This document shows, in pieces, positions 54,258 to 62,647 of a stretch of DNA of 64,000 nt. The notes beneath the pieces were generated by a model that was not told the origin of the DNA, did no database searches, and saw nothing but the letters and a program-made list of their open reading frames with translations. Source of the DNA: CAWJKP01 sp963843465 (GTDB lineage: Bacteria > Planctomycetota > Planctomycetia > Pirellulales > Thermoguttaceae); assembly GCA_963843465.1 (NCBI GenBank), contig CAWJKP010000001.1:1736001-1800000 (forward strand). Direction: 5' to 3'. Both the position numbers and the translations under genes were made by a program. Position 1 is the first letter of the stretch; every line of letters begins with the position of its first letter.

Positions 54258-54374
54258 GATCCAACTCGGCCCCGCGTCCGTTGCCTATTCGTGATTCTTC
54301 AGCTAGAATCGCTAGAGTGTCCATGAGCCCGGATTACTCACGCCCCGCGATGTAAGCGGCGCAGAGCGCAATCG

Positions 54375-54456
54375 AAACCCGAAGCGTAAGCGAGGGGAGG
54401 TCCCTTAGCTGGCCTCGCTTACGATGCGGCCGTGGCCTCGCTTACGCTTCGGGTTT
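54375..54456. repeat. Inverted repeat with 21-bp perfect arms
   Basis: Arms 54375-54395 and 54436-54456 share the core CCCGAAGCGTAAGCGAGG. A single arm also lies at about 59434-59455 in the start of the methyltransferase gene. The 244-bp gap here holds nothing else. Confidence 0.88.
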
Positions 54457-54501
54457 CGATGCGGCCGTGAATAATCCGGGATGGGAGGTTGGAGCCGGGT
54501 T

Positions 54502-54735
54502 ATGAATAGGGTCGAGCTTTTCGGCAACGTTGATGAGAACCGCCGACTTTCGGCGGAGGTTCCGGCTTCCATCCGTCCCGGTCCTGTGAGGGTATTAGTC
54601 CTTCCGTTATCTCGCGAAGACGAGGAAGCGGATCTCTGGACGGCGGGTGTCGCCCAGGAGTGGGCGGACGAGTTGAGCGATCCTCGCGAGGACATTTATA
54701 CTTTGGCGGATGGAGAACCTGTGGGTGAATCCTGA
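54502..54735 (+). CDS. Putative antitoxin of a MazF/PemK-like module
   Basis: A 77-residue acidic protein (MNRVELFGNVDENRRLSAEVP, then LSREDEEADLWTAGVAQEWADELSDPREDIYTLADG). No DNA-binding motif is certain, but its size, charge and 26-bp overlap with the downstream PemK-like gene are as expected for an antitoxin. The region with WAxEWxxELxDxREDIY resembles antitoxin tails that bind MazF. Confidence 0.68.
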   Translation: MNRVELFGNVDENRRLSAEVPASIRPGPVRVLVLPLSREDEEADLWTAGVAQEWADELSDPREDIYTLADGEPVGES

Positions 54736-55066
54736 CGAAATCTACTTGGCCAGCTTTCCCTTTGGGGGCAGTGCTGGCATGAAGTTGCGCCCTGTCTTGC
54801 TGCTGACCGGTCCGATCGGCGACGTGCCCGAGGTCATGGTGGCCTATATCTCGTCCGTGATTCCTTCCACTTTTCTCCTCTCCGACATCCTTCTCGATCC
54901 GGCGGTGCCGCAGCACGCTGCAACGAATCTGAAAACCAAGTCCGTACTTCGCCTGCACAAATTAGCCACGATTCACGCGCACAACATCGTTCGCCGTCTC
55001 GGCGTTTTGTCACGGACGGCAGCCTCCGAGGTCGATAGCAAGCTTCGGGAACTGCTAAGTCTTTAG
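54710..55066 (+). CDS. PemK/MazF-like endoribonuclease toxin
   Basis: A 118-residue protein of the PemK/MazF fold. IYLASFPFGGSAGMKLRPVLLLTGP gives the conserved loop and K-x-RP motif, and SVLRLHKLATIHAHNIVRRLGVLS the C-terminal part. MazF/PemK toxins cut single-stranded RNA and block translation. It overlaps the putative antitoxin gene by 26 bp. Confidence 0.83.
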   Translation: MENLWVNPDEIYLASFPFGGSAGMKLRPVLLLTGPIGDVPEVMVAYISSVIPSTFLLSDILLDPAVPQHAATNLKTKSVLRLHKLATIHAHNIVRRLGVLSRTAASEVDSKLRELLSL

Positions 55067-55221
55067 CCGCGTAGGCCAGGAACGCCGTGCCTGATCCACT
55101 TGACTTCAGCCGCAGGAAGCCTTTGTTCGCGGATGGGCCGGGCTGTTTCCTCATTCGGTGGCTTCGGGTACACTGTGTGGCGCAGTTGACAAATAAAGCC
55201 GTTCAACGGAAGGGGAACCCC

Positions 55222-56151
55222 ATGAGCCGAATTACCGCGTATGTGCCGGCGTTAAGCTTGTTGCTTGCCCCGGTTCTCTGCTGTGCGGCAGAACCGAATG
55301 TTGACCAAGCAACGGCAATCGCCGAGATCGAGAAGCTGGGTGGCACGGTCACCCTTCACGAGAAGAGCCCAGGGGAGCCGGCTCTTGAAGTGAACCTTAC
55401 CGGAACCACGGTGACGGACGCTGGGCTGGCGAACCTTGAAGGACTCAACAACCTCAAATCGTTACAATTGCATCGCACCGAAGTGACCGATGCAGGGTTG
55501 GCACACCTCAAAGGGTTGAGGCAACTCGAACAGTTACGCTTCACAACTGATGCGTGGGGGAAGAGGACCAAGGTCACCGACGCCGGGTTGGAGCACCTCA
55601 AAGGGTTGACGAACCTCCAATGGCTAGACTTGTACCGTACCGAGGTGACCGGTGCCGGGCTAGTGCATCTCAAAGGGTTGACCAGCCTCAAATGGCTGGG
55701 CCTGGTGTATACCGGCGTGACCGATGCCGGACTGGTACACCTCAAGGGATTGACAAACCTCCAGATGCTAGAGTTGGACGGCACCAAGGTAACCGATGCT
55801 GGCCTGGTACACCTGGAAGGGCTGACCAGTCTCAAGACGCTGGGCCTGGGCACAACCAAGGTGACGGGCGTTGGTCTCGAACACCTCAACAGGTTGAGCG
55901 GGTCGCTGGGGTTGGGATACTCCAAGGTCACCGACGCCGGGTTGGAACACCTCAAAGGCTTCACCGCACTCCGCACGCTGAACCTGATGGGCACGAAGGT
56001 GACCGACGCTGGGCTGGTACACCTCAATGGGCTGGCAAGACTTCAAGAAATCGCGCTGTTCGAAACCAAGGTCACCGAAAAGGGTTTGGAGAGGTTGAAG
56101 CAAGCGTTGCCTAACTGCAAGGTTGACTACTACCCTGGCCTTCGCCAGTAG
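55222..56151 (+). CDS. Secreted leucine-rich-repeat protein
   Basis: The 309-residue product has a signal peptide (RITAYVPALSLLLAPVLCCA) and then about ten 24-residue ribonuclease-inhibitor-like repeats of the form VTDAGLxHLKGLTxLxxLxLxxTK. One repeat (LRQLEQLRFTTDAWGKRTK) is longer. AAGGGG precedes ATG 55222. It shares the repeat type of the 40350 protein but has no membrane leader, only an exported start. Confidence 0.87.
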   Translation: MSRITAYVPALSLLLAPVLCCAAEPNVDQATAIAEIEKLGGTVTLHEKSPGEPALEVNLTGTTVTDAGLANLEGLNNLKSLQLHRTEVTDAGLAHLKGLRQLEQLRFTTDAWGKRTKVTDAGLEHLKGLTNLQWLDLYRTEVTGAGLVHLKGLTSLKWLGLVYTGVTDAGLVHLKGLTNLQMLELDGTKVTDAGLVHLEGLTSLKTLGLGTTKVTGVGLEHLNRLSGSLGLGYSKVTDAGLEHLKGFTALRTLNLMGTKVTDAGLVHLNGLARLQEIALFETKVTEKGLERLKQALPNCKVDYYPGLRQ

Positions 56152-56255
56152 CCAAGGGCCCGTCCTCTCAAGAAACCATCATAATCATGCTTTCGGGACG
56201 ACCGTCAACCGGCGTGGCCGCCGGGGCTAACAACCGATTGGCGCCGCATTTACTG

Positions 56256-56312
56256 GTAGGACGGATTGCTAATCCGTCCGGAGATCGTCGACGGATTAGC
56301 AATCCGTCCTAC
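56256..56312. repeat. GTAG-headed REP pair (GTAGGACGGATT family)
   Basis: GTAGGACGGATTGCTAATCC is read from both ends of this 57-bp inverted pair. A GGCGTGGCCGCCGGGGCTAA repeat lies just upstream at 56210-56229. Confidence 0.9.
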
Positions 56313-56344
56313 GGAATTCCGTCCATCTATTCCTTGGCCGGGCC

Positions 56345-56965
56345 TTAGCCGCTGATCTTCACCCGCAACACGTCCTGCCACTTTCCTTCGTTATCGACGA
56401 TCTGCTGGCCGAGGTTCACGTTCGAGGCGGCGCGGAGGACCAGGCCGGCCATCACGGGCTGATTGTCGACGCGGAAGACGCCGGCCACCGAGCACCAAGG
56501 CGTGCCCTTGCCGCCCTGGCCGGGAAGCCGTGCGTGAACGAAGAAGCTGTGGGCGAACCCGCGGACGCTGAGTTGCGGCGGCCAGCGGCGGACCAAGGGC
56601 TGGTGCAGGGCCACGACCGGCCCCAGGCCGGGAACCAGCAGATCGACCAGGCCGCCAAGCTGGTCCACCGGCGGCAGCTCCCGGGTCCGGCCCGCGGGGG
56701 CCAGCACAATCGCCGCCAGGCGGACAGGATAGTGGTAATACTCCAGCACCGGGGGGCCCGGAGGAGGCCCCGCCGTGCCCAGGCCGGTGACCTGCACGTC
56801 CAGCGCCGGAGGCAGCGCGACGGTCTGCTCGCTGCGGCCTCGGAGAATCTTCCAAGCGACATAAGCCAGCGCCAAGACGGCCAGCAGGATCAGGCCGTAG
56901 GCCAGCAGGTCGCCGGGCGACATGCCGGTCAACTGTTTGACTTTATCGAGGATCTCGCTGATCAT
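56345..56965 (-). CDS. Membrane-anchored protein of unknown function
   Basis: The 206-residue protein has one N-terminal helix (LLAYGLILLAVLALAYVAWKIL) and a soluble domain beginning VALPPALDVQVTGLGTAGPPPGPPVLEYY. GKGTPWCSVAGVFRVDNQPVMAGLVLRA and ASNVNLGQQIVDNEGKWQDVLRVKI look like a beta-rich core. No named family is recognised. It lies downstream of the ribokinase gene on the same strand. Confidence 0.65.
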   Translation of the reverse strand: MISEILDKVKQLTGMSPGDLLAYGLILLAVLALAYVAWKILRGRSEQTVALPPALDVQVTGLGTAGPPPGPPVLEYYHYPVRLAAIVLAPAGRTRELPPVDQLGGLVDLLVPGLGPVVALHQPLVRRWPPQLSVRGFAHSFFVHARLPGQGGKGTPWCSVAGVFRVDNQPVMAGLVLRAASNVNLGQQIVDNEGKWQDVLRVKISG

Positions 56966-56982
56966 CTTGGCACCTTACCTTT

Positions 56983-57064
56983 GGAGTGCGGCGACTTGTC
57001 GCCGCTTTCCAGGGGTGCGGGCACTCCATGCCGGCCGGAAAGCGGCGACAAGTCGCCGCACTCC
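56983..57064. repeat. GGAG-headed REP pair
   Basis: GGAGTGCGGCGACTTGTCGC is read from both ends of an 82-bp inverted pair between ribokinase and the membrane protein gene. Confidence 0.9.
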
Positions 57065-57114
57065 AAAGGAGCCGGCCTTTCGCAATGGTTGCCTGCGGAT
57101 ACCCGTTTTCTTGC

Positions 57115-58063
57115 TCACCCCGCCCCAGCCCCCGAAGGAGAAGGGGAAAAGCGGCGGACCTCCTCGACGGTGGGCAGCGACGGCTGGGCGCCGAGCCGGG
57201 TCACGGAGATCGCGCCGACCAGGCTGGCATAGCCCACGGCTTCTTTGAGCGACTCGCCGGCGGCCAACGCGCAGGCCAACGCGCCGCTGAAGGCGTCGCC
57301 GGCGGCCGTGCTGTCGACCGCCTCGACGGCCACGGCTGGCACGAAGCCCGAGCGGCCTTCGCCCGTCCAGTAGGCCCCCTTCGATCCCAGCGTGATTACC
57401 GCCGATCGCGCGCCGCCGGCCAGCAGCTTTTGGGCGGCCTTGGCCGCGGACGTTCTCGTCGCCGACGGCGATGCCGGTGAGCCGCTCGGCTTCGGTTTCG
57501 TTGGGTTTCACGCAGCTCACGCGGCCCAGCAGGGCGGCGTCCAGCGGTCCGGCGGGCGCGGGGGCCGGGTCGAGGATCACTCGCACGCCCGCCGCGGCGG
57601 CCAGCTCGGCGGTGAAGATCACCGTTTCCAAGGGGATCTCCAACTGCAAGAGCACCACGTCGGCCCGGCGGATCCGCTCGGCGGCCTGTTGGACGTCCTT
57701 GGGCGCCAGCGCGTGGTTGGCCCCCGAGGCGACGGAGATCAGGTTTTCGCCCTGCGCGTCGACGAGGATCAGGGCCACGCCCGTGGCGTGCTCGGCATCG
57801 CGGAAGAGGAAGTCGGTGAGGATGCCTTCCTTCTGGTAGTTGGCCGCCGCCTGGTCGCCCAGCAGGTCCCGGCCGATCTTGGCGACCAGGGTCACTTCCG
57901 CGCCCAGCCGGGCGGCGGCGACGGCCTGGTTGGCCCCCTTGCCGCCGGCCGCCATCACGAACTGCCCGCCGGTGACGGTCTCGCCGACGGCTGGAATCCG
58001 CCGGCTCTTGACCACCATGTCGGTGTTGACGCTGCCGACGACGACGATGCGGGGAGTCTTCAT
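57115..58063 (-). CDS. rbsK: Ribokinase, frameshifted
   Basis: PfkB-family kinase phosphorylating D-ribose to ribose 5-phosphate. The N-terminal frame shows VVVGSVNTDMVV and AAGGKGANQAVAAARLG, then DPAPAPAGPL and VKPNETEAERLTG. After an extra base near 57440 the second frame continues AAKAAQKLLAGGARSAVITLGSKGAYWTG and the anion-hole/catalytic motif DSTAAGDAFSGALA, ending at 57115. About 316 codons match RbsK. The sugar transporter gene lies upstream on the same strand, supporting a ribose-uptake unit. Confidence 0.92.
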
Positions 58064-58071
58064 GGTTGCTC

Positions 58072-58196
58072 AGGGCCTGTAAGATAACGAGCTGGTGAAT
58101 TTTTTGTGGTGCAGGCGTCTCGCCTGCCCGGGAAAATGCAGGCGGGACGCCTGCACCACAAGGGTAGTTTGCTCAACTTATTGTTTTACAGGCCCT
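58072..58196. mobile_element. 125-bp element with AGGGCCTGTAA ends and GTGG REP pair
   Basis: Ends AGGGCCTGTAA (58072-58082) and TTACAGGCCCT (58186-58196) enclose 58106-58159, where GTGGTGCAGGCGTCTCGCC and its inverted copy form a REP pair. The right end touches the stop codon of the transporter gene. No target duplication is evident. Confidence 0.82.
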
Positions 58197-59209
58197 CAGT
58201 AGCCTCCGGAATGAACGATCAACGCCAACCCGATCACGTAGCCGGCCAGCATCAGCGCCAGCAGCGGAGACGTGCCCTGGGGGGCGTCGCGGAATTCGCG
58301 CCAGATGAAGACGCCCCACAGCGCGGCGACCATCGTGGCCCCCTGGCCCAGGCCGTAGGAGATCGCCCCGCCGGTCACACCCAGCGCGATGATGCTGAAA
58401 GTCATTCCCACGGACCAGATCATTCCGCCCACGATGCCCCAGAGGTGATCCCGTGCGGAGCCGCGGAAGTACTCGGCCAGCGCGACCGGCGTGCCGGTGA
58501 AGGGCCTGATCATGATCAGCGTGTTGAAGACGCAATTGCTGGCCAGCACGCCTAGGGAGAAAAAGACCATCGCCGTGTAGGGCGTGAGCTTGCCGGCCGG
58601 CATGTGGAGAAAATTCTCGGGCTTGGCGTCGGGCATGGCCACCTGGACGAAGCGGTAGAAGTTGGCCATCAGGATCCCGCAGAGCACGGCCAGCACCAGC
58701 CCTTTGACGCCGCCTCCCTTGGAGGGCGCGGAGAGCTTGCGGTAGGCCAGCGCGTCCAGCACGATCGCCGCCGCGATGAACCCCACGCCGAGGAACAACT
58801 GCACCGGCTCGCCCTTGGGCGCGGTGAGGTAGTTGATCAGCACGCCCAGCACCAGGGCCAGGCCGATGCCCACGGGAAAGGCCACCGACATGCCGGCAAT
58901 GGCGATCGCTGCGACCAGCAAGATATTGGCCGCGTTGAAGACCACGCCGCCGAAGAACGCCGAGCCCAGGTTATGCGGATCGGCCTGCCGCACGTCGGCC
59001 AGGAATCCGCGGCCGGACTGGCCCATGCTGCCCAACGTGAAGGCGAAGATCAGGGCCATCAGCAACATGCCGAGGACGTAGTCCCAGTAGAACAACTCGA
59101 ACCGCCAGCGCCGGCCCGCCAGTTTCTGGGTATTGGCCCAGGATCCCCAGCAGAGCATGGTGATCACGCAGAACGCGACCGCCACGGCATAGGTTTGAAG
59201 CACGAACAT
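58196..59209 (-). CDS. GRP/RhaT-like sugar permease (DMT superfamily)
   Basis: A 337-residue protein with ten membrane helices, organised as two five-helix halves as in drug/metabolite and glucose/ribose porters. The start VAFCVITMLCWGSWANTQKLA with FYWDYVLG is typical of GRP/RhaT-like carriers, and GVTGGAISYGLGQGATMVAALWGVFIWREF is the second-half signature. It is upstream of ribokinase on the same strand, so ribose or a nucleoside-derived pentose is the likely substrate, by context only. Confidence 0.83.
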   Translation of the reverse strand: MFVLQTYAVAVAFCVITMLCWGSWANTQKLAGRRWRFELFYWDYVLGMLLMALIFAFTLGSMGQSGRGFLADVRQADPHNLGSAFFGGVVFNAANILLVAAIAIAGMSVAFPVGIGLALVLGVLINYLTAPKGEPVQLFLGVGFIAAAIVLDALAYRKLSAPSKGGGVKGLVLAVLCGILMANFYRFVQVAMPDAKPENFLHMPAGKLTPYTAMVFFSLGVLASNCVFNTLIMIRPFTGTPVALAEYFRGSARDHLWGIVGGMIWSVGMTFSIIALGVTGGAISYGLGQGATMVAALWGVFIWREFRDAPQGTSPLLALMLAGYVIGLALIVHSGGY

Positions 59210-59347
59210 CTTGCCGGTTCCTCGACTGCCACGGATTGCGTAAAATCTTGCGTCACACGGAGCGAGCGACCCTGAATATATCCACCCCCCCGACGACCGT
59301 CAAACCAATCTCGTAGGTTATGCTTTAGCATTCACCCCCTCGGTTGA

Positions 59348-60452
59348 GTGGATCGGCTGCCGATTGACTGCGGCTTTCGGCAAGGTAACTTTTGGTGGAA
59401 CGACTGCGCGCTTGGGAGGATCGGGGGACATACCCTCGCTTACGCTTCGGGTTTCGAGGGACGACTGCGCGGTTGGGAGGGTCTGTCTTTGGATGGGACG
59501 GTCGACAACGTTGCCGGGGCGGCCGGCCAGCCCGACGCCTCGATATGCGTCCAGGTAACGCTGGCCGACGGCTCGGTGCTGCCGCTGGCAGGACTTTCAC
59601 GGCAGGATCTGCTGACCCTGCAGTGGCAGCAGGAGCAACAGTTCGCCGCGCGGATCCTGGCGGCGCCCAAGGGCTCGCCGGACCGGGCCGAGGTCTTGCG
59701 GCATGCTTATGACACCGTCACGCAACTCTTCGCCGCCGCGCAAGGGTTCCTCGAACAGCCGGTCCGCATGGGGCTCCACCCGCGGCAGGAGCGGCTGGTG
59801 CTGGAAACCCTGCAAAGGCAGCGGCGGCAGAAAATCGAGCCGCGGTTCTTCGAGATCGGCTACGCGTCCGGAGCGCTCTTGGACCGGGTGGCCCGGGCGG
59901 GCTTCCCCATAGCGGGCATCGAGGTTTCCGAGGCCATGCGCCGCCAGGCCCTCAAGCGGCTCGGACCGGACCACGCCTCGCGGCTCTACCTGGGCGATTT
60001 CCTCCGTGCCGAGATCCTCCAGACCGCGGGCCCCTTTACGCTGGTCTATTGGAACAACGTCTTCGAGCACGTCCCGCCGGACGAGATCCTCGACTACCTG
60101 CGGCGAATCCACGAGCCTCTTGGTCCCCGGCGGACAGTTGATCACCATCACGCCCAACTGGCACGTGCGGCCTTCGGACGTTACCCGGCTGTTCCATCCC
60201 GCGCGGACGGCAGCCGCGGGGGTACACCTCAAGGAATATACGCTTCGCGAAGTGACTTCGCTGCTGCGCCAGGCCGGCTTCGCACGCGTGGCCACGCCCC
60301 TGGTGGTGCTCCCCCGGCGGATGGTCCTCTGCGGCGCCGGGCTGGCCGGACTCAAGCGGGCGGCCGAGCGCGGGTTGGAGGCCTTGCCCTTTGCGTTGAC
60401 CAGGCTCTTCTGCCGCGCCGCCGCGCTCTCCACGACCATCGCCACCAAGGAC
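59348..60452 (+). CDS. SAM-dependent methyltransferase 1, frameshifted
   Basis: After an Arg/Gln-rich helical N-terminus (LQWQQEQQFAARILAA, LRHAYDTVTQLFAAAQGFLEQP) a Methyltransf_23-type domain appears: RFFEIGYASGALLDRVARAGFPIAGIEVSE and FTLVYWNNVFEHVPPDEILDYL. An extra base near 60120 moves the rest (LVPGGQLITITPNWHVRPSDVTRLFHP and LKEYTLREVTSLLRQAGF) to another frame. GTG 59348 is nominal; a 24-bp near-duplication with a CCTCGCTTACGCTTCGG repeat between its copies obscures the true start. The C-terminus runs without a stop into the repeat at 60454. Confidence 0.8.
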
Positions 60453-60453
60453 C

Positions 60454-60566
60454 GTACTCGTCACGCTCCGCGTGACGCAGACCCTCACGCGGAGCGTGAG
60501 GAGTACGCAGACCCTCACGCGGAGCGTGAGGAGTACGCAGACCCTCACGCGGAGCGTGAGGAGTAC
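60454..60566. repeat. GTAC REP with three exact 30-bp repeats fusing two genes
   Basis: GTACTCGTCACGCTCCGCG at 60454 is followed by three identical 30-bp units (60477-60506, 60507-60536, 60537-60566). Each unit contains CTCACGCGGAGCGTGAGG and ends GAGTAC. All are read in frame, giving three copies of the ten-residue peptide ADPHAEREEY (the first merges with RD). Confidence 0.95.
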
Positions 60567-61511
60567 CTATCCCCGTCGCTGGTCGAAGTCCTTCGCTGTC
60601 CGGCCTGCCGCGGATTGCTGGAGTGGACCGTCGACGGCTGCCGCTGTGCCGGCGAGGGCTGCCGGTCGGAGTTCCCCAAATCGGGCGGGGTCCCGCTGTT
60701 GATCCATGAGGTGCGAAGTGCCTTCAGCATCGCCGCTTTCCTCAACCGGCAGCCCACCTTCTTCAAGCCCGTCAGTCCCTGGCGGGCCTGGCTCAGCCGG
60801 CGGCTTCCCGACCTGTCGCACAACCTGGCCGCCCGCCGGGTGCTGGGCCAGATGCGCGACCGGCTGCTCCAACGGAGCCCTCGCCCGCGGGTGCTGGTGA
60901 TCGGCGCCAGCGAGGTGGGAGTCGGGCTGGAGAGGCTGCTGGAGGAGCCGGCCGTCGAGATGCTGGAGGTCGACGCATCGCTCGGGCCCCGCGTGCAGGT
61001 CGTCTGCGACGCCCACGATCTGCCGTTGGCCGACGGCGCCTTCGACGGCGTGGTCGTCCAGGCCGTGCTGGAGCACGTATTGGACCCGGTCCGCTGCGTG
61101 GCCGAGATCCATCGCGTGCTGAAGCCCGGGGGCCTGGTCTACGCCGACACGCCGCAGGTCTGCCAGGTCCACGGCCGGGAGTTCGATTTCACCCGCTATA
61201 CGCGGCTGGGCCACCGCCGCCTGTTCCGCCAGTTCGGCGAGCTGGAGAGCGGGATCTCCGCCGGTCCGGCCATGGCCCTGGGCTGGACCATCCGCTATTT
61301 CCTCTTGAGCTTCTCCAGCCGGCCCTTGGTGCGGGCCGCGATCTCCGGCTTCTCGCGGCTGACGCTCTTCTGGCTGAAGTACCTGGACTACCTCCTGCTG
61401 GCCAGGCCCGGCGCCCTGGACGCCGCTTTCGCCTTCTATTTCCTCGGCGAGAAACGGGAGGAGGTCCTCGACGACCGGGAGCTGATCCGCAGTTATCGCG
61501 GGGGCTTCTGA
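60567..61511 (+). CDS. SAM-dependent methyltransferase 2 with Trm112-like zinc domain
   Basis: Begins LSPSLVEVLRCPACRGLLEWTVDGCRCAGEGCRSEFPKSGGVPLLI, a Trm112p-like four-cysteine zinc region, then a Methyltransf_11 domain (VLVIGASEVGVGLERLLEEP, VCDAHDLPLADGAFDGVVVQAVLEHVLDPVRCVAEIHRVLKPGGLVYADTP). The expected ATG before SPSLVEVLRC is CTA and there is no ribosome binding site. As sequenced it can only be translated as a C-terminal extension of methyltransferase 1. Such pairs often act in surface polysaccharide or lipid modification. Confidence 0.82.
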   Translation, partial: LSPSLVEVLRCPACRGLLEWTVDGCRCAGEGCRSEFPKSGGVPLLIHEVRSAFSIAAFLNRQPTFFKPVSPWRAWLSRRLPDLSHNLAARRVLGQMRDRLLQRSPRPRVLVIGASEVGVGLERLLEEPAVEMLEVDASLGPRVQVVCDAHDLPLADGAFDGVVVQAVLEHVLDPVRCVAEIHRVLKPGGLVYADTPQVCQVHGREFDFTRYTRLGHRRLFRQFGELESGISAGPAMALGWTIRYFLLSFSSRPLVRAAISGFSRLTLFWLKYLDYLLLARPGALDAAFAFYFLGEKREEVLDDRELIRSYRGGF

Positions 61512-61526
61512 AACGAGTGGCGACGA

Positions 61527-61567
61527 GTAGGGTGGGACAAGCTCGCGTAAGCGAGCGCCGGCCCACC
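61527..61567 (+). repeat. Single GTAG-headed REP (GTAGGGTGGGAC family)
   Basis: A 41-bp solo copy, essentially the same as 4651-4691, just after the methyltransferase stop. Confidence 0.9.
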
Positions 61568-61593
61568 AAACGCCCTGGCAACGTCGCGGCCGC

Positions 61594-62253
61594 TCATTTC
61601 TTCGTTTTTTTCTTCGTCTCCAGCCTTGCAGCCGCCCTGTACCTGATAAAGCGATCTCGCAGGGAGGCGTGAAGTTCATCAAAGGTCAGGCAAGTGACAG
61701 GGTGCGAATCGATCAGAACCTTCTCCGTACGCCAGTCCAGGCGGCTCCGCCTGGCGTTGTCCAGGCTCGCACTTCTCCCGACGATAAGAAGGCCGAAAAA
61801 TCGGACGTGTCCGTCGCCGAATGTCTTGGCGAATCCCTTCGTTCCTTTGAAGTCGTCGAGATTGTAGAACCAGTCTGTGAGCTGGCTGAACCCGTGCTCG
61901 AACCGCGCGCTCCATTCAGGGTTCCCTCGTTTGGGTTGCCTCTTGAAGATGCTGTCCTTGCGTCCGTCTTCAAATTCCACGACGCAGAACTTTTTCCCGG
62001 TCTTGTTCCCCATGAGCAGATCGGCTTTGAAATCGCCGAAGAACGGGTACTCGAAGACGAGTTCCGTAGCCGGTTCAATCTCGGGGAAAATGGTCCCCAT
62101 GTACGCGGCCAGGTGCTTGCTCTTCTTGAAGAACGGCTGGATGTCATCCCTCTCCGATAAGTCCGTTTTCGATTTCAGCAGCGCGCTAAAGGCCGCCAGT
62201 TCCTTTTCGAACCGTTGTGGATCGAAAGTGATACGCTCAAGATTGGCGCCCAC
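61594..62253 (-). CDS. DUF4263 (Shedu-type) nuclease-like protein
   Basis: The 219-residue protein matches the DUF4263/SduA C-terminal nuclease domain. A PD-(D/E)xK-like core is seen as FKADLLMGNKTGKKFCVVEFEDG, with ARFEHGFSQLTDWFYNLDDF (the conserved Gln helix), FFGLLIVGR and VLIDSHPVTCLTFDEL. Shedu proteins are anti-phage nucleases. GTG 62253 shares one base with the stop of the upstream RelE-like gene (TAGTG), so they are translationally coupled. The N-terminal sensor domain of long Shedu proteins is absent. The Lys-rich tail (ETKKKTKK) is unusual. Confidence 0.75.
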   Translation of the reverse strand: MGANLERITFDPQRFEKELAAFSALLKSKTDLSERDDIQPFFKKSKHLAAYMGTIFPEIEPATELVFEYPFFGDFKADLLMGNKTGKKFCVVEFEDGRKDSIFKRQPKRGNPEWSARFEHGFSQLTDWFYNLDDFKGTKGFAKTFGDGHVRFFGLLIVGRSASLDNARRSRLDWRTEKVLIDSHPVTCLTFDELHASLRDRFIRYRAAARLETKKKTKK

Positions 62254-62525
62254 TATTGCCCCGACGCTTCGATGGACTGTTTCGTGCCGATGTCGACAAC
62301 GGTGAGCGTGTTGCCTTGGATCGTGAAGAAGATCCTCCAATCGCTGCTCGTCTTCAGGACGTAGACGCCAGCGAGCGAATCGAGGCTATGCGAATGCTTT
62401 CGCACGAACTCGTCACCATCCCAGTTGGCCAGGTGGTCGAACCAGGCGCGAACCCGACGGCGATTCGCGTCGTCAAGCGTCCGAAGAGCAACGTCGACTG
62501 ACGGCGTGGTAATGATCTCTTTCAT
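62253..62525 (-). CDS. RelE/ParE-superfamily toxin-like protein
   Basis: A 90-residue RelE/ParE fold protein: RRRVRAWFDHLANWDGDEFVRKHSHSLDSLAGVYVLKTSSDWRIFFTIQGNTLTVVDIG follows the family's helix-helix-sheet order with the RxxF strand (DWRIFFTI) and terminal VxDIG. No antitoxin gene precedes it; the region upstream to 62647 is short and non-coding. It is coupled to the DUF4263 gene downstream. Confidence 0.78.
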   Translation of the reverse strand: MKEIITTPSVDVALRTLDDANRRRVRAWFDHLANWDGDEFVRKHSHSLDSLAGVYVLKTSSDWRIFFTIQGNTLTVVDIGTKQSIEASGQ

Positions 62526-62647
62526 GGCGGAACCCCAACTCCGAACTACGTTGGCCAGAACTGCATAATTGTACAGCGCACCCCCCGCACTGTAAATAGG
62601 ACTAGCCGGCCACCCTCTTCATAGTACCGCACCAGTGCTTTCCCACC

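Noticed and set aside
60477..60566. Three 30-bp repeats as a small CRISPR array
   Set aside because: The units are contiguous with no spacers and belong to the GTAC REP family; no cas genes are present.
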